From Scytalidium lignicola (Eukaryota > Ascomycota > Leotiomycetes), in NCBI GenBank assembly GCA_002812745.2, contig NCSJ02000011.1, positions 124,001 through 188,000 on the forward strand: DNA of 64,000 bases, written 5' to 3'. The notes beneath the pieces were generated by a model. That model saw only the letters and a program-made list of their open reading frames with translations. It did not search any database and was not told the origin of the DNA. Position 1 is the first letter of the stretch, and every line of letters starts with the position of its first letter. Positions 32,770 to 45,551 of the stretch are shown here, in pieces. The position numbers and the translations under genes were made by a program.

Positions 32770-35700
32770 TTAACTCTTAACAATCCTGCAAATAAGATCA
32801 GATCCACCAACTGAATCGCCTTCCTTGATCTGCAGATTACCAACTGCACCAGCATGAGGAGCACTAATAACCATTTCCTTTTCACGAATGTTAGTCCATC
32901 CATAACATCAGCGCGACATTGATTCTTTGACTTACCATCTTCATAGCACTAAGCACAGCAATTGGGTCTCCCTTCTTCACAGTGCTACCTTCCTTAACAC
33001 GGAGCTCCACCACCACACCAGCCATCGGAGCTCCGACCTGGCTTGAATCACCCGGATCAGCCTTTGGTCTGGAAGTGTTCTCCACTGCAGCCTTATTATC
33101 ATCAACTGTGACTTGTCGGACTTCTCCATTCATCTCGTAGAACACCTCACGCTGTCCAGTGGTATCGGAAAGGGGGCCGACAGCAAGAAGCTTCAAGATA
33201 AGGACCTTACCCCTCTCCAACTCAACATGGAACTCCTCGCCAATTTCAGGCCTCGAGAGGAAGTACCGTGTAGGAAGGACCGAGAGATCTCCATATTTCT
33301 GGACGAAAGTCTTGTAATCCTCGAATACCTTGGGGTACATGGCATAGCTGGCAACGTCACACTCAGTCACGCTACCCCATTTCGCGTGGATATCTCTCTT
33401 GATCTTCATAAGGTCCAGTGGTGGAAGGACAAGACCAGGGCGCACGTCGAGCTTGCGGCGACTGCGGAGAGCATTAGTTCGGAGTGGTTCGGGGAAGCCT
33501 CCGTATGGTTGACCCATGAGACCCTCGAAGAATTCGAGGACTGAGCCAGGGAAGTCGAGCTCGCCGGCGCGTCTTTTGACATCCTCGGCGTTGAGCTTAT
33601 TGGAGACCATGAATTGTGCCAAGTCACCTACAACTTTTGACGTTGGTGTGACCTTGACAATATCACCGAGCAAATCGTTTGCTTCCTCGTAGGCCTTCTT
33701 GGTCTCCGCCCACTGAGCACCGAGACCTAGCTGAGAGGCCTGGAACATCATGTTGGTCAACTGGCCTCCTGGAATCTCATGCTCGTATACTTCAGGATCA
33801 GGACCGGTAAGACCGGCTTCGAATGGTGAGTATAGGAGACGAAGTTGAGCCCAGTATGAGTCGATGGCTCGGATATGGTGAACGTTCATTCCAGGGTCGA
33901 GATCAGAACCTTCGAGCGAGGCAAGAATGGCACCGACACTGGGCTGAGATGTCATGCCTGACAAACTATCCGTTGCGCTATCGACAACATCAGCACCAGC
34001 TTGTGCACAGGCAACCATCGAGGCGACACCGGTACCAGCCGAATCGTGAGTATGTACGTGGATTGGAAGGTCTGGGTACTTCTTTCGGATGGTTCCAATC
34101 AACATAGTGGCAGCCTTTGGCTTTAGAACACCAGCCATGTCCTTAATACCCAAAACATGGATCTTAAGATCTACAAGCTTGGCTACCAGGTCCATGTAGT
34201 ATTCTAGGTTGTACTTCTTCTTGGGGTTCTAATTAGAGCATTAGTAAATGCTGTAGTGCCGTTCAACTGGAAGGATAAGGCAAAGTGTAAGGATGAAAAA
34301 AGAGTCCAAGAAAGTCTACAGGCGAAGGGAAGTCGACTGAGTCTGAGGCACCTCGTTGAGGTGCTCATAGGTACCATATTGACGATATATAGATACACAA
34401 GCCGCGAAATTCCAGGATGTAAAGGTGGAGGTGCAGATCGGATGAAGAGAGAAGCGTCATCACAGTAGGAAAAGAACTTTTGCGGCGCTTGCTGCATTCG
34501 TATCTTCCTCATTTGAGGTTCTTGAACTAGGAAATGGAAGGAAGGAAGGAAAGAGCTAGGGAACCATGTGATACATACAAGAAAATCTCCAGAATAGCAC
34601 ACTGTGCCTTCAACAACACCACCGGCCTTATGGACGGCCTTGATGCCGACCTCAAGTTGATTGATATCGTTCAAAGCATCAAAGACACGGAAGATATCAA
34701 CGCCATTCTTCTTTGCCTGCTCACAGAAGTGATAAATGGCATTATCTGGAAGAGAGGCATATGCAACACCATTGGCTCCACGGAGCAACATTTGGAATGG
34801 GATGTTGGGTACAAGTTTTCGCATCCTACGAAGTCGGTCCCAGGGATCTTCGTACAGGAAACGCATGGCAACATCGAAGGTGGCTCCGCCCCAACACTCA
34901 AGGCTGTAGAGGTTGCTGTAGGCATAGCTAGTCTCCTTTGCAATGTTCAATAGATCAACTGTGCGGACCCGAGTGGCGAGGAGAGATTGATGAGCATCAC
35001 GCCAGGTTGTATCCATCAAGAGACAGCTCTTGTTTTGACGGACAGCCTTAGCAAATCCTTCAGGACCTTGTTCGAGGAGAATGCTCCTCCAACCCTTCTG
35101 ACATGGATCAGTAGTATCGATTTGCTTTCCGTCATCATCGTGCAGTGTTGGTAGAATGATTTCACCCTTGAGTTTTGGTTCTCCGATTTGTCCCTTGATG
35201 CTACTTCCGTTGACAGCAATATCACCAAGATATGCAAGCAGCTTCTGGGCACGATTCTGGCTGCCAATAAGGTCAAACAGTGCAGGAGTATCATCAATGA
35301 AGGTAGTCCAGCAGTTACCATCAATGAAGACGGGATGGGTGAGCAAAGAAGCCAAGAAGGGAATATTAGTTTTCACACCACGGATACGGAATTCTACCAA
35401 AGCTCGAAGCATCTTTCTTCGAGCAATCTCATAGGTGGAGCCATGACATGTGCATTTCACCAACATGGAGTCGTAGTGAGGGGTGATAATGGCACCAGCA
35501 AAGCCGTTTCCACCATCCAATCGGACACCATTACCACCGGCTGATCGGTAGACCTCAATCTTTCCTGTGTCGGGTTGGAAACTCTTTGAAGGATCTTCTG
35601 TGGTAATACGGCATTGGATAGCAAATCCACGAGTGGAGATACGGTCCTGGGTTAGGCCAAGCTGATCTAAGGTTGCTCCAGCGGCAATCTGGATCTGGGC

Positions 35701-37383
35701 CGCAATAAGATCAATGCCAGTGATCTCCTCCGTAATAGTGTGTTCGACTTGAATACGGGGGTTGATCTCGATGAAGTAGTATCTGTTCTGCTGATCCACC
35801 AAGAACTCCGCAGTTCCTGCATTGCGGTAATTGACCGATTTTGCCAGTTTGACTGCATCCTTCAAGAGTGCATCTCTCACATGTTGTGGAAGGTCCTTGC
35901 CCGGGGCAATCTCTACGACCTTTTGATGTCGGCGCTGAACTGAGCAGTCACGCTCATATAGATGGACAATATTTCCCTGGTTATCTCCCAGAAGTTGCAC
36001 TTCAATATGCTTAGGTCTATCGAGGAATCGCTCAACGAAGACTGTTCCGTTTCCGAAAGAAGCCTTGGCTTCAGATGTAGCTCGATTAAACGCGTCTTCG
36101 AGACCTGCCTCTTCTCGAACGACTCGCATACCACGTCCACCACCACCGTAAGCGGCCTTGATGATGATCGGGAAGCCATATTGGTCGGTGAACTGCTTCA
36201 CATCCTCGAACCTCTCTACAGCGCCTTCGGTACCGGGCACGACAGGGACACCGGCCTTAATGGCTAAGGTTCTGGCCGAGACCTTGTCTCCAAGAGCATC
36301 GATGACTTCAGGGGATGGGCCCACAAACTATTACACAACGTATTATTAGACAAAGTTTCTTAAACGTCAAACAAATATTGGTGTGTGTGGATATGTGTAT
36401 GAAAGTGCGAAGGTATGACTCACAATAAGACCGGCCTTTTCAACATTTCTAGCAAAATCCGCGTTTTCAGACAAGAAACCGTACCCTAGAGTAAAGTTAG
36501 AACCTTCATCTCCGTAAGGATGCCCTCTGCACCATACCAGGATGGATCATTTGGACCCCATGGTGAAGAGCAATCTTGATGATCTCATCTCCTGCCAAGT
36601 ATGCTCCAACAGGTGTATATTGGCCCCGCTTGCCAATCACGTAGGCTTCGTCGGCTTCTGTAGTTGGGAAATATTTCCATCAGTAAACTGCCACGAGCCC
36701 AAGTCTCAAGATCCGCGAATGACTTACTCTGCCTGTGCATGCTAAGACGATCTTCATAACTGCCACCGACGTCAGCCCTTGTTGCACAGCAGCAGTTTCG
36801 CACAGCCTAATTGTACCTGAAGACTGCAACAGTTTGCAGTGATAATTCGTGAGCCTATGATTACTGGAGTTAGCTTCTTCAACCCAAGGTCTGCCAAGGC
36901 GGCGTTTGGAGAGGGAGGTGGGGAGATGGGCATAAAACTCACAGTACGGAAGATCTACAACAAATGCACCATGTGAGTCAGCTGCACCAAGAGAGAAAAA
37001 ATCCAGACCAATTGAGCACGTACACGAATGGCTACATTGAATATCAGTAAAAAGGAGGGTAGCAATTAGAGGAGGGAGAGAGAAGAAGAAGAAGAAAAGT
37101 AAGGAAACTTACGAATCTCTCCTCGATTGGCCACTGTAACCCCACCAAAACAGACACCCCAGTGGTTAGCAATGGATACAATGGATGCTCTCTGCGGGAA
37201 AAAAAGAGCTCGTCAATGTATTTGCCGTGGAATGGGGAACTTACCCAGGATTTTCTTCAGCTTCATGATGGTCGAATTGGCGCGGATGTGATGAATGGTC
37301 TGAGCTATCTTCAGGTCAGGCTCAGGCCCCTCCTCGAAGACGTCCTCGGTGGANGCGCCATTGGAGACGGGTTCGGTAGCCAT
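32770..37383 (-). CDS. PYC: Pyruvate carboxylase
   Basis: Eleven exons: 37383-37245, 37133-37113, 37031-37024, 36954-36943, 36854-36817, 36759-36728, 36657-36538, 36485-36424, 36327-34579, 34228-32936 and 32877-32770. They give 1193 residues, the normal length for fungal enzymes, and all phases agree. The order is biotin carboxylase (from VANRGEIPIRIFR; ATP-grasp GGGGRGMRVV; EINPRIQVEHT), carboxyltransferase (MDTTWRDAHQSLL; IKDMAG) and biotinyl domain with the attachment site SAMKM near the end. Known: it makes oxaloacetate from pyruvate and bicarbonate using ATP. There is no targeting peptide, so it is cytosolic as in other fungi. Exons 3 and 4 are 8 and 12 nt. The N at 37354 falls in the third position of an Ala codon and does not change the protein. 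The 350-nt intron (34229-34578) is by far the longest in the gene. Confidence 0.96.
34348..34364 (-). repeat. Perfect hairpin inside the long PYC intron
   Basis: GCACCTC and GAGGTGC flank a three-base loop, giving a 7-bp stem within the 350-nt intron. It may bring the distant splice sites closer or have no function. Confidence 0.35.
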
Positions 37384-39377
37384 GATGCTGGTAGGCTGAG
37401 GAAAGCGTCCTTGAGATTGAAAAGCAGTTTGATGGGGAGATGGACGGGGTCTTTTTTATATTTATATGCAACTCNTTTTTTTTTCGATCGGAGCAGACCA
37501 CCGATAAGCCACCTGATGAGGGGGTATGAGGGGGTATGATGGGGGGTTGGATTGCGAGCTACCAAGAGCTGCGAATTTGAGTGTCACCCAATGATGTCAA
37601 TGCGAGCCGAAGAGGGGCAGAGCAGCAGCAGCAACAGCAGAGCACAGAGAAGAACACAAGACCGAGCCAAAAAAGCAAAAGGAAGAAAACCCAAAAAACA
37701 AAGTGCAAGTGTGGACCAGGTGGGCAAGGGCTTCAGAGCATTAATATAAAAGAGAAAAAATAAAGTTTCTGGAAGACCGGATCGGGGTGGTTGGTGGTTG
37801 GTGGTGGTTGGCGGGATGACTACAGCTCGTTCATGCTTTTGCTTCCCTCCCACCGGGCATGGGCATCAGGAGTGAGGGGCGAGAACACACGGGTGGGGAT
37901 TCAACACAAATCCCAGAGCAAGCAATTGTTGGATGAAACCCGCCCCGCGACACCCAAAAGCTGCTCGTGGCTCCTGGGGGCTGCTTGGCTTTTGCTTTGG
38001 GAAACGGTCCCACGCGCGCGCGCGCACTTTCACTTTCACCAGTACCCAAGCACCCAAGAACTTCCTAGTACTGTGGCTTTAGATCGTCGCTCCTTACCAA
38101 TCGAAAGCCGAGGATATGCGAAAAGACCGAAGAAAAACTGGCGATCGATCGCCGCTGATAACGTGACGCGCCGCTTGACCTTTTTTTTTGCTTCCCGCCC
38201 GCCCTGGTCCCTCTCCCCACGTCATCGCGATGGTAATTTTATCGTGTTTATCTACTGTGTATCTCCCCCTGGTGCGATTTGGGAAGTTCTCGATGGAGAA
38301 AGCGGACTTAAATTAATTAGTCTCCCGCCCTAAGTTGGTTCCTAATATCGGAGCCCGGCCGGTGAACTTTTTCAAAAATCGGACCCCGGTTGGACTTTTT
38401 GACTCATTTTCCCATCTGTTTGCAAAAGCTTCCGTGGGGAAAGCTGGACCAATCTCCCATGGCACACACTCCCCCCCCGCCATGGGCAAAATTCTTTCTG
38501 CGTAAAAAAAGCTTCTTTGGTTGTTGTGTTGTGTGTTGCTTTCTGTGCTCATGCAGACCTGCCTGCGCGCCTGTGTGCCTGCCTGCCTCCTGTCCGCCAA
38601 TAACTGCAGAATCACGTCTAATGTTTGTGAATGTATTACAACCAATGGTACAGTACCTTTCCGCAATACACCATTCTTGTACGGTACTGTACTTACTTTA
38701 CTCTTTGCGCATTTTGCTGCTCAGCTGGACAACAGAGAAATCTTCCTCCGTTCGTCGCGGTTTCGCAGCTTTGCTACGCGGTGACCGAGGTTAAGAACCT
38801 CGGTTGGCTCTGTCATATTAGCTCTTCTTCACGGAGGCTTGAGCTCAAGCTGTCACAGAGCTAGCGGTGGAAATAAGGATTTCCCTCCATAATTGGTAGG
38901 TACACACACGTACGGTAACTTGCTACGAGAAGGGGTACTTTCCTTGCCTTGCATCTTGCATCTTGCATCCCATACCAACCGACTGGCTTGAACCAACTGC
39001 GCGGTTCCAGCCGAGGATAATACGGGTGTTCAAGGAATGCATAGCAGTTGCCGGCATATACAGTACGCATTGGCCAGGCTCGGACTTCTGTTTTATGATA
39101 TGACTCTTTTTGGATTGTCAGAAATACATCGGAGAATCTAGTAAGCAAAGAAACACAGGTCAAGACATTATCAGTTACAGGTGTGCGCGCATTCAAGTGG
39201 ACACAAGGCAAAACCTCCCCCGAATGCATCCAGACGCACACAAGTTAGGATGGGAAGATCAAAATTAACCCCATCGTATAAGGAAAAACCCTCCTCCTCT
39301 CCGCTATTGATTACAAGAAAACCGTTTTGCAGGAAATGCCTCAGTCATTAAAGAGTAAGAATCAATGGCCCCTCACA
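37384..39377. other. Spacer with pyruvate carboxylase promoter
   Basis: About 2 kb lie between the PYC start and the clathrin heavy chain stop. Present are an N before a T run at 37475, three G-runs of at least five at 37520-37546, an alternating CG run near 38014-38024, a GCATCTT triplication near 38948-38968, and an inverted repeat listed separately. No gene is seen; the open frames here are short and featureless. Confidence 0.4.
38648..38692. repeat. Inverted repeat GTACAGTACC / GGTACTGTAC
   Basis: Two perfectly complementary 10-base arms at 38648-38657 and 38683-38692 are separated by 25 bases. The core GTAC-GTAC motif recurs in other spacers of this window. Confidence 0.5.
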
Positions 39378-42300
39378 TCAGAATCCACCGTACCCCGTAG
39401 GTTGAGGGGCAAAGCCGTTGGTCTGGGGAAAGGCGGGCGACTGCCGTCCCGCAGCCATAGGACCCTGTGTAATCAGCAGCCGGTTTCCTCCGAGAATAGG
39501 GGCATTGTTCTCTTCCGTCTCGTGCGACTGCTCGCGAAGCTTGCGCTCCTCGTTGTCCTTCTTCAGCACCTCGATCGTGGCGCTCTGCTGTGCCAGGTAG
39601 TTGATCATGAACGGCATGGTGAAGTCGGTGAGACCATTGCGCCACGAAATCTCCATGACAACATGGATAGGGATGAGATCGTAGCAAGCGTAGAGCATTC
39701 CGACGTAGCACTCTCGGCTGCCGATATCAACAAACTAGAAGAGACATGTCAGTATCAACGCACGAAATTCAAGTAGTTTGTATGTGGTAACTTACGTATC
39801 TGAGCAACTCCTCGACAACATCTGACTTGCCAGACATGGCCGCTGTCTCGATGGCATCCTTGAAAAGCTTGTCTTGCTTGGAAAGTGCAATTGACTTCTC
39901 CCATCGCTTGTTCTTGCGGTAAATGTTCGAGGCAATCTGGCGGAAGAAGACGAGATCGTGATGCTCTAATCGTTGAGCTAACTCGACGGGATCGTAGTTG
40001 TCATAGTTCTCAACCGAGTCACGAAGAGTCTTGTAGTCCTCCTCTTCAATTAAAAGATCGTTGATGGCATTGTTGACAATCTTCTTGTTCTGTTGTTGGA
40101 CGTTGAGCAAGAATGGTTTGATAAGAGGGATGTTGTCGGACTTCTCAAACATCTTGACTACACGGTTGACGTCAATTCTGGGGGTCAACGCTTGTAATAA
40201 GTCGGTCAATAACGAAGGCTGCTCCTGGAGATAGAAGTTGAGTGCTCGGTAGTAGATCTCTAAGTTTGCAACCTTGATAACAATGTCTTTGAATGAGTGA
40301 TGCTCCCAAGAATCGGCGGCACGTTCCATCATGGCAAGAGCAGCATTATCCCACTCATCATAATGGCAGTATAAGAAGATCAGTTCTGGCCATAGATTTG
40401 CTTCCTCGCAAGCACGAATCATTTTTGGAATGTTGATTCGGCTCCAGAAAAGCTTCAAATGCTCCATTACCTTGTCTGGGTGGTACTTTGACAAGGCTAT
40501 ACCGAGTTCTGTGAACATACCCATGTGAGCACGCTCAAGACCGAGACCCTGTTCAAGAAGAGCAATGAGCTCGTCAAAGTATCCATTTCGCTCGTATTGT
40601 TTGACAAGATCTTGCAGCTCCTCGGCATCAATGATCAAATTCAAACCGCAAATCTGTGCCAATCTGAATTCCTTCTTCTCGACGCATGCAGCATTGACTT
40701 GTTTCCAGACCTTGATATTGTTTGCTTTTCTTGCACACTCGACGGCAGCTTGGTAATCTTCCAGATGAACAAGAGTTGTAGCAAGCTTGGCCCAGTTCGA
40801 AATGCTGGAGTAGAAGATTTTGGCGGCCTGGTGGAAGCCTTCAGCATATGCCTTGTCTCCAGACTCCTCAATATCAGCCACATTAGTAGCTCGCAAGAAA
40901 TCCTCTAGTTCATTAAGTTGGTCGGTGCGAGCAAATGAAAATGCTAATGCAGTGTCGATGACTGGTTCTCGGAGGGTTTTGCGTGACATTCTAAGGTACT
41001 TGATCAAGTCCTCATCCTTACCAGCATGTGTGGCAATCTCGATGACTTCGCCATAATTACTTGGATCTTCGGCACGGATGTAGGATGTAATAGCATCAGT
41101 TACACGAAGACCATCAAGTTGAGCCTTGGCAACTCTGCTCCATACTTCTGGGAGCTCAACACGCTCAGCATACTCCTGAGCTCGGTCAATGCTAACAATA
41201 TGTTCAACTAGTACATTGACAGCACTTCTGTGATCATTGATCTTCTTGTAGACCTCAAAAGCTTCCTCGAACAAGCCGACATCGATACAGATATTGGCAA
41301 TATCTGGAGCATTATAGGCATCAAGTTTGTGGATGTAGTCCATGACCCGTCCCTTATCGGCCTTGGTAGCTGTAAGAATAAGCAAGTTCTGGAGGTTCTC
41401 ATTGTCGCTAAATGGCGAGGGTTCAAGGACGATCTTCTCAAGCAGTTCAATGAGTTCAGCAGGTAAATCGGCAGCAAGGAAAGATGCAACAGCTACTGAA
41501 ACCTTGTCTGGTTCAGTCGACTCCGGAACAGCAGTAGAAATGACTTGATCGATTACAGACCGTCGGTGAATGTTATTCGGGCTGAGGACAAAGGTCCAAA
41601 GCTCCCGATCAGCTCTTTCAAGCAGGTATCGGGCTTGAGCCTTGTACATGGAGTTTTCGTTGGTGATGTTGACAAGCTCAAGATCGTTCTGACCCTTTCG
41701 GTATGCGATATAGGCAAGGTTGGGGTCACGCTTCTCACAATATTTACCGACAACCAATGTATCATACTGGTCGTTCTCCTTGAGGAACTTCTCTGGGTTG
41801 TTGTTACTGTCGATGTAGATCTTGGCAAGAGCATTATATACCGCTTGCTGTTGGTTACCAGCGGCAAGCGTAGCCTCAAGGAATGGCAACAAAAGCTTCA
41901 GTCGGTTGCGTGATTCCACCTCTCGGACAAGTTCATCAATAGGGATGGATGCCGGGTTAACTGTCTGCAGAAGGTTCTTGATGATTGATTCGTCACAGTC
42001 AACATCTAATAAGCCACCAACAACTGATGGGGTGCGCCCTGGGTTGACACGTTGAACATAAACTTCGATCGACTTGAATTGCTGGTTTTGATACAGGTAG
42101 AGAACCAAATCATGTATGAAGTTAAATCGATCACAGACAATGATGAGTGGAAGTTGTTCGGTCAATTTCGCTTCCTTCAAGAAGTTCTTGACCTTCTCTG
42201 GGTTGTAATGGTTGCTGTCTCGGCAAATTCGTTCCACTTCGGTGAATTGACCCATCTTTGTAGCCGCCTCGATATACTTGAAGTTGACATCCTGATCATC

Positions 42301-44811
42301 GCTGAGGTTGACAATGCTACCAAGATAATGGAAAAGACCTTCTGGAGTCTTGTACTTCTCGAACAAGTCGATGAGTCTGACTGGGCCAAGCAAATCAGAA
42401 TATTTGGTAGCAATCTGAACAACAGCTGCCAAATTCTGTCTGATGTTAAACTTCAACATTGCATCAAGACAGTCAAGGGATTGTTCTAGAGATAGACGTC
42501 CAAAGTAGGTGACAAGCCAGTCTTGGTTGAAGGTAGGGCTTGCCGTAATGTTGACAATAACCCTCTTGACAGCTTCAGGGTCCTCATAGTGCTCCAAAGC
42601 ACGCTGATAAAGACCAGCTTGCTCGCACAGTTGTGCAATGCGTGCCTTATCATAGTAAGAAAACATATCATTGCCGAGAATGGCATCCGCAACCTGGGGA
42701 GCGTTCATAAGGTTCATTTCGAGAAGACGAGTCTGTAAGTGGCCTTGATCTGGATTGTTATCTTTTAATGCGTCTAGGAGGAATGCTGTAGCAGGTTGAA
42801 TCATGCCCTGAGACTGGAAGATATCAACAACCCGTTCAATGTCAACCAGGGAGCCCCCTTCATGGTTAGCAAGCTGTGTTGCAAACTCGGCGCCCTTCTC
42901 TGGATTGATACGAACGATGTGTTGCAGCAGCTGGACAAAATCAGGTTGGTAGCCAACCTGGGCGGTATATGGAAGAATCTTGTCAAATTGTCCAGTCTCG
43001 GCAAATGCTGCGACAACTTTATGCGGAACATTGGCGCGGAGGTAGATGGTAAGAGCCAAATTAATATCCGTTGGCCGAACAATATCACCCAACTCTTCCG
43101 AGCAGTCCAGCTTATTTTCAGACAGCCACTTTTCCAGGAGATGCTTTCTGTTCTGGGCGAGGACAGGGCGGACAAGCTCTAAAGTCTCGTGCTTGTTAAG
43201 ATTTCCCTTATCCAGGAGAATACCGAAGTATTGAAGAATGACAGATAGTTGGCCTGGTTGGGCAGGGACGGCCTTGAAGCGCTCGATCGTCTGTGGCGTA
43301 CGTAGAAAGCCGCGAGGTGAGTTTGCAGCAATTGCAGCCGCTTCAGGATACTTGCCTGAGCTCAAGAGCTGCTCGAATTGATTCGCATAAAGGTTGTCTG
43401 CACCTGGTAATCCAGCCCTGGAAGCCAATTTGACCGCGAGACCAGAATTTGCGGGGTTCTGGAGTAAGTATGGAATGATCGTATTCTCGTCAACGGCAAC
43501 TGATAGGACCTGACCCTTACGGTTGACCCCGATAAGACCTTTAGACTCGTGGTCTGGTACAGTTATGAAAATCGTTTCGCTCGAGATACGGTTCATAAAA
43601 ATGCATGTGCCGGTCTCCAAATCATACAAATGGATGAAACCATACTTCGTGACCAAATAGATGATGCTGTACTTCTGGGAAACTTGCATGGCGACTGGGA
43701 AGTCATTGACTGCCTCAGCAGGGAAATAGACATCCACGGCTTTCTTCGGGAAAGTTGGGTTCGAAGCTTGGTGGTCAACCTCGACGATATGTAACTTCGC
43801 TCCGGTGGCAGTTCGGACTGCGAATGTGAAAACCTTTGTATCTGCTGGAGCGCCCTCGAGCCGTAATGTGCCAAACGAGGCTGCATGTCCTTCGATCGAT
43901 TGGCTGATTCCCCGGTCCTTAGAGTATAGTTGCATAGCACCAACCACACGGCCTTGCTGTTGTGAAATACCAACCACTACCATCCACTTCCCATCATCAC
44001 TAACGCGATAGTTGATGATCTGACAACCCTAGAAAAGTGTAAGCGCTTGAATCTAAGTATTAAACCTGCATCCATACCTGAAGATTTGGATTCCTCTTAA
44101 ACACCTCTACAGGGGCAGCTTGGTTGGGGTCGAAAACGTCCCAATGGTAAATAGTAGTATCTGTTACCAAGCCCAGGCTGGTCTCACTAAACCACTTCCA
44201 GAACACCACATCCTCATTCATAGTTGCTGACTTCAGTTTTGCTTTTGCACCTAAATCGAATATTTGAAGTGTTCTAGATTGTGCTTTGAGTGCAATAACT
44301 TGCTTGGTCCAGTGCATAATTGCACTGTCAGCCTTGATGGGCCTTCGGGTTGGTGGTTGAGAGACATTCTTAAGATCGATAATTACAACTTCCGGCGATG
44401 TCGCACCAGGTTTTGTTTCGCGAATGCAAATAAATGAATCAGATTCAAGGGTCTAGCTTTGGTGTTAGGATCGGCAAGGAAGAGAGCTGGAAATTTGACA
44501 TCTACTTACACATGAGTTGAATCCAATTGAACTAGGCTATAGGAGTATATATCAGCATATAATGAATCTAAGCAGTCTAAATATGATAAGAGGAGCTCCG
44601 AGAGTTGGGGATTGGGTTGAGTTGCAAATTGTTGATGCCTGTTCTAGTATGGAGCATTCAGGAGCTGCGGAGCTTGCGGTACATACCTCGACACCCACAC
44701 TTGTCAACTAAGAGTTATCAGTCAGCTTTTTTCCTCAATAACCATGTCATTCGAAGCTCTAGAACGTACCTGTAGCACCTCTTGAAAGGAAATTGGTAAC
44801 TGAGGCGCCAT
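39378..44811 (-). CDS. CHC1: Clathrin heavy chain
   Basis: Six exons (44811-44770, 44707-44687, 44536-44510, 44452-44078, 44028-39796, 39734-39378) join in frame to 1684 residues, the expected size. The N-terminus (MAPQLPISFQEVLQ, then SIGFNSCTLESDSFICIRE) starts the seven-bladed propeller that binds adaptors. Long runs of alpha-zigzag clathrin repeats follow, for example YEDPEAVKRVIVN, and the C-terminal trimerisation region includes MEISWRNGLTDFTMPFMINY. The tail is Pro/Gln-rich, ending QPTGYGGF. Known: triskelia of heavy and light chains coat vesicles at the trans-Golgi, endosomes and plasma membrane. Three 5' exons of 42, 21 and 27 nt precede the large exons, so a start placed in the big exon alone would miss the first blade. 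The DUF726 gene in this window belongs to a family linked to clathrin adaptors in yeast, but it is 34 kb away. Confidence 0.97.
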
Positions 44812-45551
44812 ATTTGATGTATGCGCGCTGATGGGCGCAATCTCCCACAAACCGTACTCGTTAGAACCAAACGCCGAACTGCAGAATCGACTTAATTCAG
44901 AAGAGAATGTAAAATCCCAGGGGCTTCGGAAGAAAAGGGAAACCTGGGAAGAATAGGATGAGAAAGGTTGTGTGTTTAAGTTTGTGAGAATGCTGAACAA
45001 CTGTCTTTCCCGTCGCGAGCAACGAGTCGAGCCTGGTCAACGTAATGACGCTAAGCCGAAGCGAGCTGTTTCGTCACATGATTCTTACACCCCCTGAGGT
45101 CAGCCTATGATTAAGGGGCAAAAACGTGTAGTTTCACCTCAACAGAGATACAACATTACTCTGGATCATGACATACAAAGCAAATGCTTGCACTCTCTTT
45201 TCAAATGTCTCTAGTTAGTTACTTCATAGATGACTAGCTGCTTATAAGGCTCATTCTGGCATGACATCATATTTTTTAAACGTTCTGCATGCGCAGCTGG
45301 CTTACGAAGAGGTGGGTTAAAAGTGCAGGTAAAAGTGCAAAAGTGAACATTCCAGTACCATGATTAGATATTACTAGTTAGTGTGAGTGGTATTGCCCTC
45401 TATCTCCACTTTATTATACAGTATTTATAAACAAAAAAATCCGCAGAATATGCTAATTATAATTAATGTACCCCAACAGTTCCCCATTAATATGTATGCT
45501 CTATATGCCTGAACTCCGAAATACTCAAACCTATGCCAATAATTGGTCAAA
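44812..45551. other. Spacer, clathrin promoter and MFS 3' flank
   Basis: This 740-nt spacer is AT-rich from about 45370 to 45540. No gene is seen. Confidence 0.4.

Noticed and set aside
33113..33544. Plus-strand open frame of 143 codons
   Set aside because: It is antisense to the conserved carboxyltransferase region of pyruvate carboxylase and has no independent support.
34400..34578. Possible C/D-box snoRNA inside the long PYC intron (GTGATGA on the minus strand)
   Set aside because: A C-box-like word is present, but no CTGA D box follows at a suitable distance and no terminal stem is seen.
38861..39241. Minus-strand frame of 126 codons between the PYC and clathrin genes
   Set aside because: It has a mixed-composition product with no features and spans a simple GCATCTT triplication.
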